DNA of 64,000 bases, taken from positions 15,589,001-15,653,000 of the forward strand of contig OX485807.1 in assembly GCA_950295325.1 (NCBI GenBank), in the 5' to 3' direction. How positions within the stretch are numbered: the stretch's first letter is position 1; each line of letters starts with the position of its first letter. The stretch is from Polytrichum commune (Eukaryota; Streptophyta; Polytrichopsida; Polytrichales; Polytrichaceae). The position numbers and the translations under genes are program-made. This document shows, piece after piece, positions 35,933 through 47,974 of the stretch. The notes below the pieces were generated by a model. That model was given only the letters and a program-made list of their open reading frames with translations, searched no databases and was not told the DNA's origin.

Positions 35933-38880
35933 TCACTTGAAACATTTTGCCTCCAATAATTTATCACCATTGATTTCATCAGGTTCCTCAAAATAAGCGT
36001 TGACCAGAGCCTTTTGTGCTGGATCGGTTATATCCACCTTTGTCCACTCATAGAGCTCAGCATCGTAGCACTCCTCAATCACCATCTGTGGAACATCGGG
36101 TCCTCTGAAAAGAAAAGATGGAAGTTAATCGCAGCATAAAGATGACACTACGTAAATGCCAGTCATCATTTAACAACATAATTTATGCAAAGGAAAATCT
36201 AGTCTTCCACAGGCCAGGAGAATGATAGAGCTATGTCACAGCCATACACAAAAATACCATGCACGGGAAGAAACAAGACTAGAGACGCAGAAAACACAAC
36301 TCAAGAAGAATCATCAAGTTCAAGCTTTGGATGCATAATCACATAAAACCATATTTCGAAGTGGGTGTCATGTATCATACCTGAAGAGCCACACGCCCTT
36401 GATCTTGTAAGGGGGTGAATCACCAAGGATGCACATTTTGCTGAAAGAATACTTGCGTGCCAAATCCATTCTTTGAAAGAATCCCCCAACCTTGTTCATT
36501 GTTACAAATGTGACTTGGTTCTCCTCATTATGCTTGTAGTCACAGAACCACAATGAATAGCCTTCTGGATCAAACATCTCCCAGAAACCTGCCAAAACAA
36601 TTTGGACAACGAAAGATGTATATGTTGATCAATTTGCACCATAGAGGCAGGGCGATATACAGTTAAAGGCAAGCACCAGAAAATTTGTGGATAATACAAT
36701 GAACCACCAGATATGTAAATTTCAGATTGTCTCAAATCTCTAAGTAACATCAAAAGAATGGTGAGATGAAGAATATTGTACAGTATCAACACGAACAAGG
36801 ATGAGAATAGCTAGTCTACTAAAGAATGCATCCCTTGTCTGGCAAGGGCAAAGCACGCACCATTGATAGCCAAATGGAAGTCCCTGGCTTTCGTATTAGA
36901 GTACAATCGCTTCCAATTATCTAAGATCATGGGGCTTGGAGGTAGCAAATCCAATGCATTTTTAGATTTCTTCACTGGCGCCTCCTCCTCTTCAACATCC
37001 GGTTCCTCTGGCTGGGGAGCAGGTTTGGGAGGTGGCACTTCCACCTTCGCCTTGGGGGTTGCTTCTGCCTTCTTTCCACCTTCCTTCTTGCCTTTTCTAT
37101 GGCCTTCAGGCCTGGAAGTGCTACCCTTGTCATTCTTATTCTTATTCTCATTCTTATTTTCATTCTTATTCTCAATCTTATTCTCAATCTTATTCTCAAT
37201 CTTAGCAGGAGGAGGTCCTAGAGGCTTAGTAGCTTGAACAAAACCATCTCCCATAATTTTCTTAAATTGTGGCTGGTTGATAACTGTCCAGAAATACCTC
37301 ATTAAATGAGGATATTCAGCAGTAAACTCCTTTGTCAAAGCCAAGTGAAGTGGCAAGGTCAGGTTGCAAACAAGAACGATATCAGCCAAGGTCACAGCAT
37401 GGCCAACCAAATACGTTCGGGACGAAAGATAACCATTAAGAGCAGTCATTGCCCTCTTCAAGTTGTACAATACGAGAGCATCCACCTTTCACACCAGACA
37501 GTCCACAAACAAAATTTAGCTCATCTTCAAGTACTGCATTTACAAGTCCAACACCGTTCTCAAAAGTCCATAAATTTTTTTAATACATACAAACAAAATT
37601 ACCTCTTTATCAAAAGCCCCCATCCCTAGTCGAGGACCTATCCATCTCATCGCATTGTTGTCGATCTCAAAGGATGCAAAATCAATCCATTGCTCCACCA
37701 AACCCTGTAAAGATATTCTACGTCATCAAAGAAAGAACACCATTTTTCTCTTCAATCCTATCAATGACAGATTTCGTCCAGCAATAATGTTCCTAAATGT
37801 TCTTAGACCAAAGATGGATGACTTAGGCTCCCACACTTGTAGGAACAATAACAATGAAGTGAGCTCCAATCCCTCGAATGTTACACTTATTATGTCTTGA
37901 CTTCTAGACAAAAACAGATCGCTTACACCACAAAAAGATCTGTGACAAGAAACTGCAAACAAAATTCATAAATACCTCCTCATAAGCTGACCCCCCAAAG
38001 AGTCCAACATCCTTAAGCCGAGCCACTGCACACAGTCCAACAATTTTGTTATATTGTGCCAGCCAAAATTTGCGCTTGACTTCCAAGTGACCCACCTGAT
38101 ACTTGTACCACCTTCATCATAAAGTTCCTACTCATCTAAGGGTCGTGGATCCAACCTGGCCAGTAAAAAGACAAATGTCGGCAAAAGAGACAGGTACAGG
38201 AATCAAACCGTAGCGGGCAATTGCATTGCTCTCAAAGATCGGACCTTCCGGAGTCTCCATTACAGGTACCTGCATAGGAACAGAAGTGTTCAAAAATTTG
38301 ATTAGCATAATTCTTTACTTCCAGAGAGGAAGCATGTATGACCAAGTTCTTTTAGGTGAATCCTCAATGAAGAAATGGAGGCCCCTTTTTCTCTGCGACT
38401 TTCAAAATGCAGGGCATTCATTGGACAGCCATTTAGATTAATGCAAAGAGATGTAGGGAACCCTATGCTTGCGAACATGACTATGAGGATCTAGAGTAAA
38501 AGTATGTTACAATCTCTAAAATGAGGACCACATGTCACTAAATACTGAAATAAACATCCCATTTCTTGCATAAATTTGAGAAGGATAAATCAAATTTTGC
38601 TAATGCTTTAGTGCAATTACACTACTCTCGCCATTTTGCATGGCTACACACCTGGATTCGCCCATGAATGGGACAGTCGTACAATCGTCCCACATCAAAA
38701 ATTTGAGAAATACATTGAGAAAAGAAGTACCTTTCCAATTGGGGTCAGCTGCATGAATTCAGGAGTTTTGTTGCTGACTCCCATCTTGAAGTCAGGGACG
38801 GTCTGCACAATAACTCCAACATATTCGGCTGCAATAAGCGCCTTGAAGGCATTTTTGTTGTTGTGCTGAGCATGAATCAT
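35933..38880 (-). CDS. EEF1G: Translation elongation factor eEF1B subunit gamma
   Basis: Seven exons join in frame: 38880-38731, 38269-38209, 38025-37976, 37704-37603, 37485-36861, 36588-36381 and 36104-35933, giving 455 aa. Residues 1-75 are the GST N-domain (KNAFKALIAAEYVGV, NKTPEF, PEGPIFESNAIARYVARLK). Residues 90-200 are the GST C-domain (LVEQWIDFASFEI, YLVGHAVTLADI). A charged linker follows at 205-295, then the EF1G domain (NALDLLPPSPMILDNWKRLY, DPEGYSLWFCDYK, LARKYSF, ending AKCFK). The protein anchors the eEF1B complex that recharges eEF1A with GTP. The linker holds an expanded (K/N)(I/N)EN repeat at 216-240, making the protein longer than the roughly 415 aa usual in plants. The ATG follows a CAG acceptor directly. 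A mini-exon at 40374-40345 (MVGDGRAGSL, donor GTACGT) would splice in phase 0 and may supply the true start. Confidence 0.95.
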
Positions 38881-38894
38881 CTGGATTAACCAAC

Positions 38895-40150
38895 ACTTCA
38901 CCTTATCAGATTCTGCACAGCTGGATAGAAATTGATCACTCGAGGCTGCTGGTCGAGTTCCCAGACTCGAGCACGACCAGTGCAGCACACATCAAGACCT
39001 GGGAATCCTTAAACAGATTCACAAAAATCCAAACCATCCCAATGAACTCTACGTGCGAACTTTTCCAGGATCAACCTATAAGCAAATCCAAATTTGAGGG
39101 AGACAGGTTCTCAACAAAGAAAACAACATACAAAGGTTTAGCTATCATTTTACACCATCAAGAATCATCCACAGCTTGATAGAAGCTTAAGACTGCTGCC
39201 GAGTCCAAACAGACTCGAGCACAACCAGTACAACAGACGTCAAGCCCTACAAACTCTCCACCTAAACTCACAGAAATTCCAGTTAGAAAGTTCCCGAATT
39301 TCGACCCATCCCGACCAACCGTGCGATAAGACTTCTTCAGCATCGTCCCATTGGCGAAGCCAAGATTTAAGGAGATAGGAACAAAAATGAACTTTTACTG
39401 CCGAATTGATAGAATCCCGATATAAAGCACGATTATCCCTCTCCAGCATCGTCCAATTGGCGAAGCCAAATTGAAGGCAGATAGGAAATCATTCAAGAAA
39501 AATCCCTGGGAAGCTTCAACACTTGACATCCTCCGAATTTTCCACAGCTGGATAGAAACGGATCGCTCAAGACTGCTGACCGAGTCGACACACTCAAGGC
39601 ATAATAACCAGCACAGTAAGCGTCAACACGCGCAGCAAAACCCTCCAAATTGATCCACAGACATGGACTGCCCGAATTGCGAACCATCCCGACCAGCCGT
39701 ACGTTTACACCTTTCCAGGATCGTCCAATTGGAAAAGCTTTAAGGAGTTTATCATGAAAGAAAACCCCATATAAAGCTTTTAACACTTCACATCCTCCGA
39801 ATTTTCCACAGCTGGATAGAAATAAGGACCGCCCAAGACTGACTGACTGCGGGCCAAATTGACAAGCGTCAACATGCGTACCAAACTCTTCAAACAGATT
39901 CACAGAATTGCGAACCGTCCCGACCAGCCGTACGAGTCCAGCACCGTCCAATTGGCGAAGCCAAATTCAAAAGAGTCAACTAAACCAATATACAGCTTCT
40001 CCCGAATCGTCCAATTGGCAAAGCCAAATTCAATTGATATAGGAATTAACCATTTAAAAAACATCCATAGAGCCTTTACCACTTCAAACATCCTCAGAAC
40101 TCTCCACAGCTGGATTAAATTTTTACAAAAGGATCACTGCTCAAGACTGC
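38895..40150 (-). repeat. Diverged tandem repeats filling the 5' intron of eEF1B-gamma
   Basis: The string CCACAGCTGGATAGAA (or close to it) occurs at about 38916, 39169, 39543, 39807 and 40104, and each is followed by AAGACTGC(T)G, GCGTCAA and CGTCC(A/C)AATTGG(C/A)(G/A)AAGCCAAA-type blocks. The spacing is about 250-375 bp. So at least four diverged units make up the intron between the mini-exon at 40345 and the exon at 38880. Confidence 0.7.
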
Positions 40151-40448
40151 GAAGCCAAATTAAGACAGACAGACAGACAGCAGATCAACTAAACATAATC
40201 ATCACCAACCATCGATCCATTAAACCAGCATGGAACATCATCATCATCATCATCATTACTTCATCACCCTCGTGCACTGACATCCCAGCAGCCATGCATG
40301 GCATACAGTCATGGCACAATTAGGATCGGAACGGCGAGACGTACCAAGCTGCCGGCGCGGCCATCGCCTACCATGGCTGGGAAGCACCAGGAGCGCAGAG
40401 CTGAGGACGACGACGAAGACGACAACAACAAGGGCGGGCGATGGTCGG

Positions 40449-40457
40449 AAACCCTAG
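40449..40457 (+). promoter_or_regulatory. Telo-box in the eEF1B-gamma promoter/leader
   Basis: AAACCCTAG lies about 75 bp 5' of the mini-exon ATG at 40374. The element is typical of plant translation-machinery genes. Confidence 0.5.
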
Positions 40458-40601
40458 CGACGAACTTCACAGAAACAGGAAGAAGAAAATGAAATGTGGA
40501 GAGCTCGCGGAGCGGAGTCGGCACACTTGCGTCCCCTGTCTCCGCGCCTCTTTCTCTGTGTCTCTCTCTCTTTCTTCTGTCTCTCTTCTTGTGCTTCGGA
40601 G

Positions 40602-40608
40602 TGGGCCC
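40602..40608 (-). promoter_or_regulatory. Site II-like element (TGGGCCC)
   Basis: TGGGCCC is about 230 bp upstream of the presumed eEF1B-gamma start. In plants, site II motifs next to a telo-box are a known pairing in ribosomal and translation gene promoters. A CT-rich tract at about 40556-40590 lies between the two. Confidence 0.4.
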
Positions 40609-41339
40609 TTGGGCATTCGGAGGCGGACCCAGTCTTCGGCCTCCTCGGTTTGCTTGCCCACCAAGCTTAGTAGACACACTAACCCAAACTCCTAAATTAG
40701 TGTGGTTACCAACTTAGGTTGACATGGATAGGTGTGTGGGTGTTCTTCCACCGTTTAGATTTACACGACGAAACTTGTGTTGCGTTACCAATCCTATGAT
40801 GAAGCGTTAGCAAAAATCGGGTTGAGAATCGGACCTCCCTTGATTTGGTTGAGGTTAGCGGAAGTGTAGGTTTGTTGATATTTCAAATTGAATGCATGTA
40901 AGGTTCTCCTGATTGTGTGTATTATTGGGTGTGGAGTAGTTGATGTAACTTGAAGACCGTAGTTCAATATCTTTAAGAAAAAGGCTTGCAGCCCAATCAA
41001 GAGATGTTGCTCTCACACGAAGCCACATCGCTCATCTAGTCTTGTGGTTTAGATTTACGAGACGAAAACTTGTGTTGCATTAGCGATTCTATGATGAAGC
41101 ATCTGAGTCAACAAATATTGGATTGAAAATTGGATTGAAAATTGAATAATTTAGTTGTGGTTAGGGCAACTGCAAGTTTGTTGGCTCCGTCCCATATCAT
41201 GGGATAGAGGCATGGAGGAAACTGCCTTTGAGGGGCAATAGTGCTTGGTTTTGTGTTAAACAAACACTTTTATTTCTACACCCGCTTCTTGTAGGATACA
41301 GAACATGCAACTTGTGAGAGAGGATTGACAAATCCAATT

Positions 41340-41590
41340 TACGGTTGTGGTCATTTTCCTCATACTTTTCAGAGCTCATATGATCCTCTTATTTGTTGTC
41401 AAATTGAAGATTCTCGTGCCCATTAAATGGTCGTATATGTCCCCTTGGTTATGTGAACTAGTAAGCTTAGATTTACTAACAAATTTTGACCTCATAGTCC
41501 ACACTCTTTTCAACACATGTCTTTTTGGTGTTTGTTCTTTCATCTACACTTAACCACATACCACTCAAATGTAGGCATCTTACTGTATTT
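41340..41590 (-). repeat. Dispersed repeat family R1, copy 2 (inverted)
   Basis: Aligns with 21025-21320 in reverse complement (AGAGCTCATATGA, AGATTCTCGTGC, CCACTCAAATGTAGG). The block ACACTTAACCA plus a CTTTTTGGTGT-like lead also occurs near 53025-53070. Confidence 0.6.
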
Positions 41591-42109
41591 AGTAACCGAA
41601 TGGGCCTGATTGCCTTATGTTTTGCCCAGACACTATGGTGTTCATGAGTTCACATGTATTGCATTTTATAATTGCACTTGCAAAATGTAATTTGGTTCAT
41701 TGGGATTGGGGTTGTGGACCTTGTTCCATTTGGGATCATTTGGGAAGCTCCAAAAATCTTTAGGAGTTGAATGGCAAGAACCAATGAGAGCAAGGGGTAG
41801 TGAGGGTATGAAAGCTAGGGATGATGTTGGGGTTATTGGGTTTGGGGACCTAATCCTTATCATGTGCACAATCCTTGGATAATCATGATCATTGAAACTA
41901 AATTGATGGATGCATATGACAATCAAGTAGTGTTTATTGTGTACACTACACTAATATTGTATGTAGTGCCACCAATTCTAATTTTCTTGCTCGATATTAA
42001 TTGTAAACCACCCATGTAGTGTCACCAACACTAAATGTAAACCTAAGATTATTTGACATTCCTTATAAATAATATTTGGGATTATAGATATTCAATTTTA
42101 TAATTACTG

Positions 42110-42676
42110 CAGACCTTGAACAACTGCCAAAATAACTATAGTTAACTAGATTTTTTCCAATACATTTTAGGTAACAACTATAGTTAACTAGAAAAAATTC
42201 AAACTGATTTGAAGAACAACTATAGTTAATTAGAAAAATTCCAAGTATTATTATGTATTCAAAGAAGTTCGCCTCTCATAACATTATTTAGATCCATAAC
42301 AATGTTATGTGGGATTGACAATATTCCACAAAATATTTGAATTTTGTTAGTCCCACATAACATTGTTATGGATCTAAATAATGTTATGCTTGATTTGCTT
42401 CAATTGAGGATCTTTAATACGCTTGGGCCATTGAGGATCATCAAGAAACGCCTTCACACCATCACTCACAATGTTGGGCTTTGAAACAACCTCCATGCAT
42501 ACCACGAACACAAATAACACACTAGTGACACTACATAAGTTGTGCTCAACTTTAGTTAACTAGATGTAACTAGAGTTAACTAGATTTTTTGGCAAGTCAA
42601 ATCGTAAACAACTATAGTTACGAAAGGCAATTAGTTAACTAATAATTGAATTAGTTGGTCAGTTGTCCAAGGTCTG
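42110..42676. mobile_element. MITE with 17-bp terminal inverted repeats
   Basis: The left end CAGACCTTGAACAACTG (42110-42126) pairs with the right end at 42660-42676, with one mismatch. The flanks read ...AATTACT before and ...ACTGTCACTTAC after, while the empty paralogue at 26.6 kb reads AATTACTATCACTTAC. This supports a 3-4 bp target duplication (ACT or TACT). The inside has several copies of the palindrome AACTATAGTT followed by AACTAG. Confidence 0.75.
42277..42388. repeat. Perfect 38-bp inverted repeat inside the MITE
   Basis: 42277-42314 is exactly complementary to 42351-42388, with a 36-nt spacer. Each arm is itself a near-palindrome that begins CATAACATT and has AATGTTATG near its end. 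The absence of any mismatch suggests recent formation or gene conversion. Confidence 0.9.
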
Positions 42677-44059
42677 AACTACTGTCACTTACTAAGTGAT
42701 TTTTCATCTAAATTTCAATCACCATTATGAGAATATTTTACCACAAAAATATTGGGATGCATAATATACCATTCTTGTAAACTTATTCATAAGAAGTGTC
42801 ATTTGAAAAGTTACCACAATGACATACAATATTTAGTGTACATAGTAGATGCATGTCTTTAATTTCTGAGCTTAATTGAACATGATGTATATGAGACCCA
42901 AGAGAAAACCCAAAAAATGTCGAGTGTAGAAATGAAGGGAGAGAGAACAAAAGAAGGGTGCAGTGGGTGAGAGGGCTGGGGGAGGGGTCTATGTAGTCAT
43001 ATTTTGCACCTCTATATGATTTTCTTCCTACAAAAATGTATAGTATATTATTAAGAGCAGTCCACTATTGAAAGCAAAGGTGAAATTAAGTAGAGGTGTT
43101 TGACTAAAAAAACCTTTCATAACCAGCAGGTGGTATTGCACTAGGCATATTATAGGATAGAGCATAATGTCTCTTTACTTTGTCAAATGATTTGGGGTTT
43201 GCACGCAATGAATAGCCGCTTGAGTAAGTTCATTGATCAACTGGGTCCTGCCAAGCTTCACAGATTGTCTACTGGGTTGACTTGAGTTGCAACTTAGATG
43301 GACGCACAGGAAAATCACTGATGGATGGACACCCATGTACCTTGGATTTCTGAGCATGCATATATTTGATAACTTAGGGCCTGGTACACAATCCAAAACA
43401 AACAGAAGGCAACGGTGGAATTATGAATGCTTACAGTTTGATCAGAAACTAATCATATTCTCGTGGAATGAAGACCCCAAATGTCAAGATTCAGTGTCCC
43501 TAATGTAGTCACACCTAGTTCGTACATTTTCAAAAATTTGGGTACTTAAGAGTGCTCAGATCAATGCGTTGATAATATCCTTAGCGGAATTATCTCTGAA
43601 AGCAGATTTGGAGGCCATGTAATTCTAAGTATTTGGATCACATGTCTATTGCTTACAAAAATTCTAAGCCATAATGTTCCAACATATTCTCATTAGTCAG
43701 AGTTAAAGTACTGAGAAGAGACCTCTGACATTTAAGATATGTGAGCCTAACAAATGTGTCAAAGCTTCACTTATCTGATAATGCTGAGATTTGATAGTGT
43801 GTAAAACTTTCGTCAAGTGTTGCAGAAATTGCTATCAAAATTGCTTAAAATTTCTACTGTAATCATGTACACGTGTCCCCAACAGATGTGGAACCATTGT
43901 AGAGACTATAATAAAACGACACTGCACTTCAAAATGGCACAGAATCTAATTCCTGGACTCCTAAAAGCATGTCCACTAGAGCATTGACTCAGTAACACAA
44001 ATTCTTCAATTTGACGACCACCTCCCCTTCCTCTCTTGGTTAGGGACAGGAAATACATA

Positions 44060-47000
44060 TTATGATGCAGCTGAACTATCAACATGGTCTGCACCGTTCT
44101 CTGCTCCTGACTTCCGTTTCCGACTGCGTCGCCTGACCTTTTGCTTCTTAGGTTGCGATTCAGTACCAGCTTCTACTACCAGTGCTTTCTGCTTCAACAA
44201 AACACCAAGAGTTCAATAAGGACCAATTTACACAATGACCAAGGGTCGTCACCATGACCTTGTGAGGGCCCTTGAAACTCAACCATAGACAATTGAGTTT
44301 GAATTTTTGTGTGGTCATGGGCCTTCAAGTGTAACGTTAAGACATATGCAACCGGGCTCTAAACCAAATGCCATTTCATTTACCATCCTATTCATGTGGT
44401 CCCTTCCACACAATAAGTTATCAAAAATTGAGGGTTGTGAGATTCTGAAGTGCCACGGTAAACGAGTTTTGTCTTAGATACACCTCTTTGAGGTCAGCTT
44501 AACACAAAAGCAGGTAGACCATGAAACATTATAAATGGCATGCCAAGAAGGACTCCATGTAGGTCTTCCATTCATGCAAACACCTTGGTCCTTTGGGCCC
44601 TCAAGCTCTAGTGTAAAGTAAAATAGGGCAGTATCTGCCTTTTCGACCAAAGAGAGGTTTTAGATTTCAATCGTCATGGTCCCTCAAGCTCTAGTGTAAA
44701 GTGCCCCTAAGATTAATCTCTAATTCCTGGGTCCCCAACGCAATTGCCTCAACATCAGCACAAAGGAGAATCACTGTGACGATGATATGTAAGAATGAGA
44801 CAATCACCATACAGGGATACATTCATGTACGAATGAATAGTCACGTATCATCAAGCCAACAAGCAGAACATGTAGGTTGAAAGTAAAGAGACTGACCTGA
44901 CCACTGCTTGTCTTTGCCACTACTTTGTTTTGTTTCTTCTTGACAGATAATGGGTTAGGTCCCTGTCAAAGCCGGAGAAGTTCATTCAGCAATTTCTAAT
45001 TTACATGTTCACTATCAATGCATTTGCACACAACTAAAAGAGATCAAAAGCTGAAAAGAGATGCAACCCCAGGCATGACAAAATAGCAGAAGATACTCAT
45101 ACAGTAGAACTTGACACTTGAAACTTACAGGCTGGAAGGAGGATTACCTTTACATGTTTCCTTTTAAATGAAGGTCGATCTGCAACTCCAAGACCCTTGT
45201 TAGGCTTTTTTACGACCATTGATTGATTGGCAGGAGATGTAGCAGCATCTTCAGCTTTCAGCATACCATCGGCTGTTAGATCATCTTTTGGCTTCTCTTC
45301 ACCATTCTCTTTCATACTGTGCTTCAGTTGCCGAATTTCCAACAAATGTCGTTCTCTTTCAGTCAGACGATTCCGCTCAGCCTCACCCATTTTGGCATAT
45401 TCTTGCTGCTTTTCTGAAGGTGGTTCCAGAACCAGGGAAGTATTATGTGCATAGATCAAAGCCCCCCCATGAACCTGCACCAAAATACAACTTCATCTTA
45501 ACTTTTATATGACACCACAAAATATATGGTACCAAGAGTTTACTATCCCTAACCACAGAAGAAAAGCTTTTCAACCAAACCAGACATGCATTGCATTTTC
45601 CTAAGTAATCTTAAGTACCACAACCGTGTATACTGAGCAACCGAAATCATCTCAAGAATAATGATATTACAACCTAAATCAAGCATACCAGTAATTACAC
45701 ACAACCACTATAGCAGCCCTCATCAGGTTTCGTAAGCACATCATCATAAGATAGTCAAATGTGCTACTTCATGCACCTGCAAATTACACAAATTTGCAAG
45801 AAAATTTCTTGTTACATTTGCAGGCCCAACTGGAAATGCAGCCATGGTGTCATTCAGCAGAAAAAGGCTATTTCAATCCAACTATGTGATAATTCACTGA
45901 TTATCCAAATTAGTGCGTGTTACTATTTGGAGTTAAGCAGTGCTATAACTATTTAATGCGAGTGTGATGTTTTACCAAGCAAAGTCAAATTTGTTCTATA
46001 ATGTCCAAACAACCTATTGAAGTTTTGTCAGTAGCAAAAGAACTCCTGAGTAAGACGTTATTGCACTGTGTAACTCCCAATAGTAGCACACACTAATTGG
46101 GATAATCAATGTAGTTAGGATTGAAACATCAACCCTAATTCGAGTATTGACTTCAATCAACACAATAGTCTCTTCCAACAAGAAACAAACATGTGTTCTG
46201 TGATCTTGGAGTCATTACTTACTCACCACATATTGTTCAGGTAACGACCCATCAACTGCAACTACACCTTCTAGGATAGGAAACCGCCAAATGTAACCTT
46301 GACTTCAGGCTTAACTGCCAGTGTAACGAAGCCAGCTTGCTTGCGTCCTAAACAATCTATACTTCAATTGTACAATTAAGCAACAAAAATTGCAGATTAC
46401 ATAACATAGAGGATGCCAAACAACCACAAAGAGGGGATAGGCCAATTTAAACAAGCACCTTTCGCAGTCGCTTGCGAAGCTCCAAATCCTGAGTGCCCAC
46501 AAAGAAGTGCTCCACATTGTGGCTACCCACCATTGTAGCCACACACTCTCCTGCTGGAAGAGACGGCTCATGTTCACACCTGATCCCATGCATTCCAATG
46601 AATTTGTTACATGCTCCAAGTAGACCCATTTCCAAATGCAAGCAAACCTATAATGACAACTACTAATACATTCCTTGAAAACTTATCCGATCCGATAAAG
46701 CCCCTAAAAGCACCTTCCCCACTCTGGTCTGATCTCCTTCCTCACACGTTTTCAAAGACATAAACTCAAACATGTGTAGAGAGCATCCATAATAACAACA
46801 CAATGCAGAATGATGAATTATAAAAATTGCTTAAGTTGATCACGTCACTCAATCACTACTACGCCCGAGAAAATGTTCAGAGAGAAATTATGAATACAGG
46901 AGTAGCGATTGTGCAATTCTCTTCAGCACATTGATGGAAGATAATATGGTCCTGAATTATGCACGGAGTTGCCACATCTTAGGAACTCTGATTTCTCTTC

Positions 47001-47638
47001 TCTGATGACTTTGTGAGGACATTTTCTCATTGAACAAGCTGTGAGAGGAATTCATTATATAGATAAGGAGAATGAAGTGACCATCGATTTCAATTACCAA
47101 GCCAATGTACAATGCCCTACTCTTTCTCCGCTTACTATATACTTAGAATTCCAGCCAAGCAACCTCGTAAATTGGAACCCCGGCTATTCGTGAAAAACTT
47201 TCAAATGTGACCTAAGGGATTGTGGAAAATACTTGGCCAAATTCAGACGTCTCGCTGCAAGTGCGGTTCCCGAGTAAGTCTCTCCAAGCTTTTTCAGCTC
47301 TGCTATCACACACCTAGTATGGAGCCACCAGAGAATGTCAATTTCAATAACAAATGGACCCCCAATTCTCTACAAAAACGTCAAGGGATTCAAATCATGG
47401 TTAAAGGATACGGAGAAAAAGAAGGAAGGTGCAGGCAATGTAAATACCTAGTGACCATAGGTTTAGCAGGAGCTCCGAGAATAGTCGAAAGTGAGTCTTG
47501 CAGAGAGCCGAGTTTTTGCGTCAGGCAGTAGTGAACGAATGTTCCATCGCAGAGAACTTTAAAAGGATCGCGGAAGCCGAAGCAGGTCTTGTAAAATCGC
47601 ACATGCCGTCGCAGCTGCTTCTGCTTCTTAACCCTCAT
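44060..47638 (-). CDS. UTP23: rRNA-processing protein UTP23 (PIN-like, SSU processome)
   Basis: Six exons join in frame: 47638-47448, 47313-47233, 46579-46459, 45474-45148, 44962-44897 and 44188-44060, giving 304 aa. The N-terminus MRVKKQKQLRRHVRFYKTCF, the PIN motif FKVLCDGTFVHY (Asp31), TRCVIAELKKLGETYSGTAL, the Cys/His cluster starting CEHE (92-95), and HFFVGTQD (second PIN acidic site) are all family hallmarks. Next come the PIN end (IYAHNTSLVLEPPS), a charged helix and a Lys/Arg-rich tail (KKQKVRRRSRKRK) suited to the nucleolus. UTP23 helps release snR30/U17 from the early 40S precursor. The exon 2 donor was set at CCAA|GTATTT because it gives the family spacing between LNLA and CEHE. 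The last exon has a tandem acceptor (GAAGCAG), so 44191 is an alternative start that adds one Gln. Confidence 0.92.
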
Positions 47639-47840
47639 TTTCTTCCCGAGAACTAGCGGTCAGAAATGCGAAATGAGTGGCCAAAGAGCGAAGAAGAAGA
47701 GAATTGATTTCAAACAAGCAAGCAGAAAAGTCAAAGAACTCCTTCGGTGAGCTCCCATAACCTCGCTCTCGGGATCGTCATCGTCATCGCCATCGCCATG
47801 GTCCACAAGAGCACGGTGAAGGGAATGGACAGCCAGGGTT

Positions 47841-47848
47841 TAGGGTTT
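47841..47848 (-). promoter_or_regulatory. Telo-box upstream of UTP23
   Basis: TAGGGTTT, within GGGTTTAGGGTTTAAGGG, is about 200 bp before the UTP23 ATG. A (CGTCAT/CGCCAT) simple repeat at 47775-47800 lies between it and the gene. Confidence 0.55.
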
Positions 47849-47974
47849 AAGGGAAGAATGAAGCACGTACTTCATCCATACAAACTTCACAAGCTTCATC
47901 CATGGCGCGCCTGATCAGCAAGAATGATGACATCACTAAGGGAAACCTACCTCGCTGTAATATGATACGGTACA

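Larger units (their letters stand above)
41935..42860 (+). mobile_element. Inverted-repeat element R3 with nested MITE
   Basis: The left end (TACACTACACTAATATTGTATGTAGTG-like, about 41940-41965) and the right end (about 42825-42850, containing ACAATATTTAGTGTACATAGTA) are inverted relative to each other. The part outside 42110-42676 aligns with the copy at 26390-26695. There is no coding capacity. It is a non-autonomous DNA element or derivative, interrupted by the MITE. Confidence 0.55.

Noticed and set aside
36863-37237. Plus-strand 124-aa frame opposite the eEF1B-gamma linker
   Set aside because: Antisense of a low-complexity exon; Phe/Leu/Ser composition comes from the Lys/Glu/Asn codons on the other strand.
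40309-40695. Overlapping frames on both strands upstream of eEF1B-gamma
   Set aside because: GC- and CT-rich promoter or leader DNA; only the 10-codon ATG exon at 40374-40345 has a plausible donor.
46580-46650. Extending UTP23 exon 3 upstream (frames with GLLGACNKFIGMHG or EHVTNSLECMG)
   Set aside because: The exon at 47313-47233 encodes the family's CVIAELKKLG segment in the right phase and joins directly to CEHE, so the upstream frames are intron.
47798-47914. 38-codon plus-strand frame starting MVHKSTVKGMDS in the UTP23 promoter
   Set aside because: Short, overlaps telo-box repeats, no recognised family; more likely chance or an upstream leader frame of an unseen transcript.
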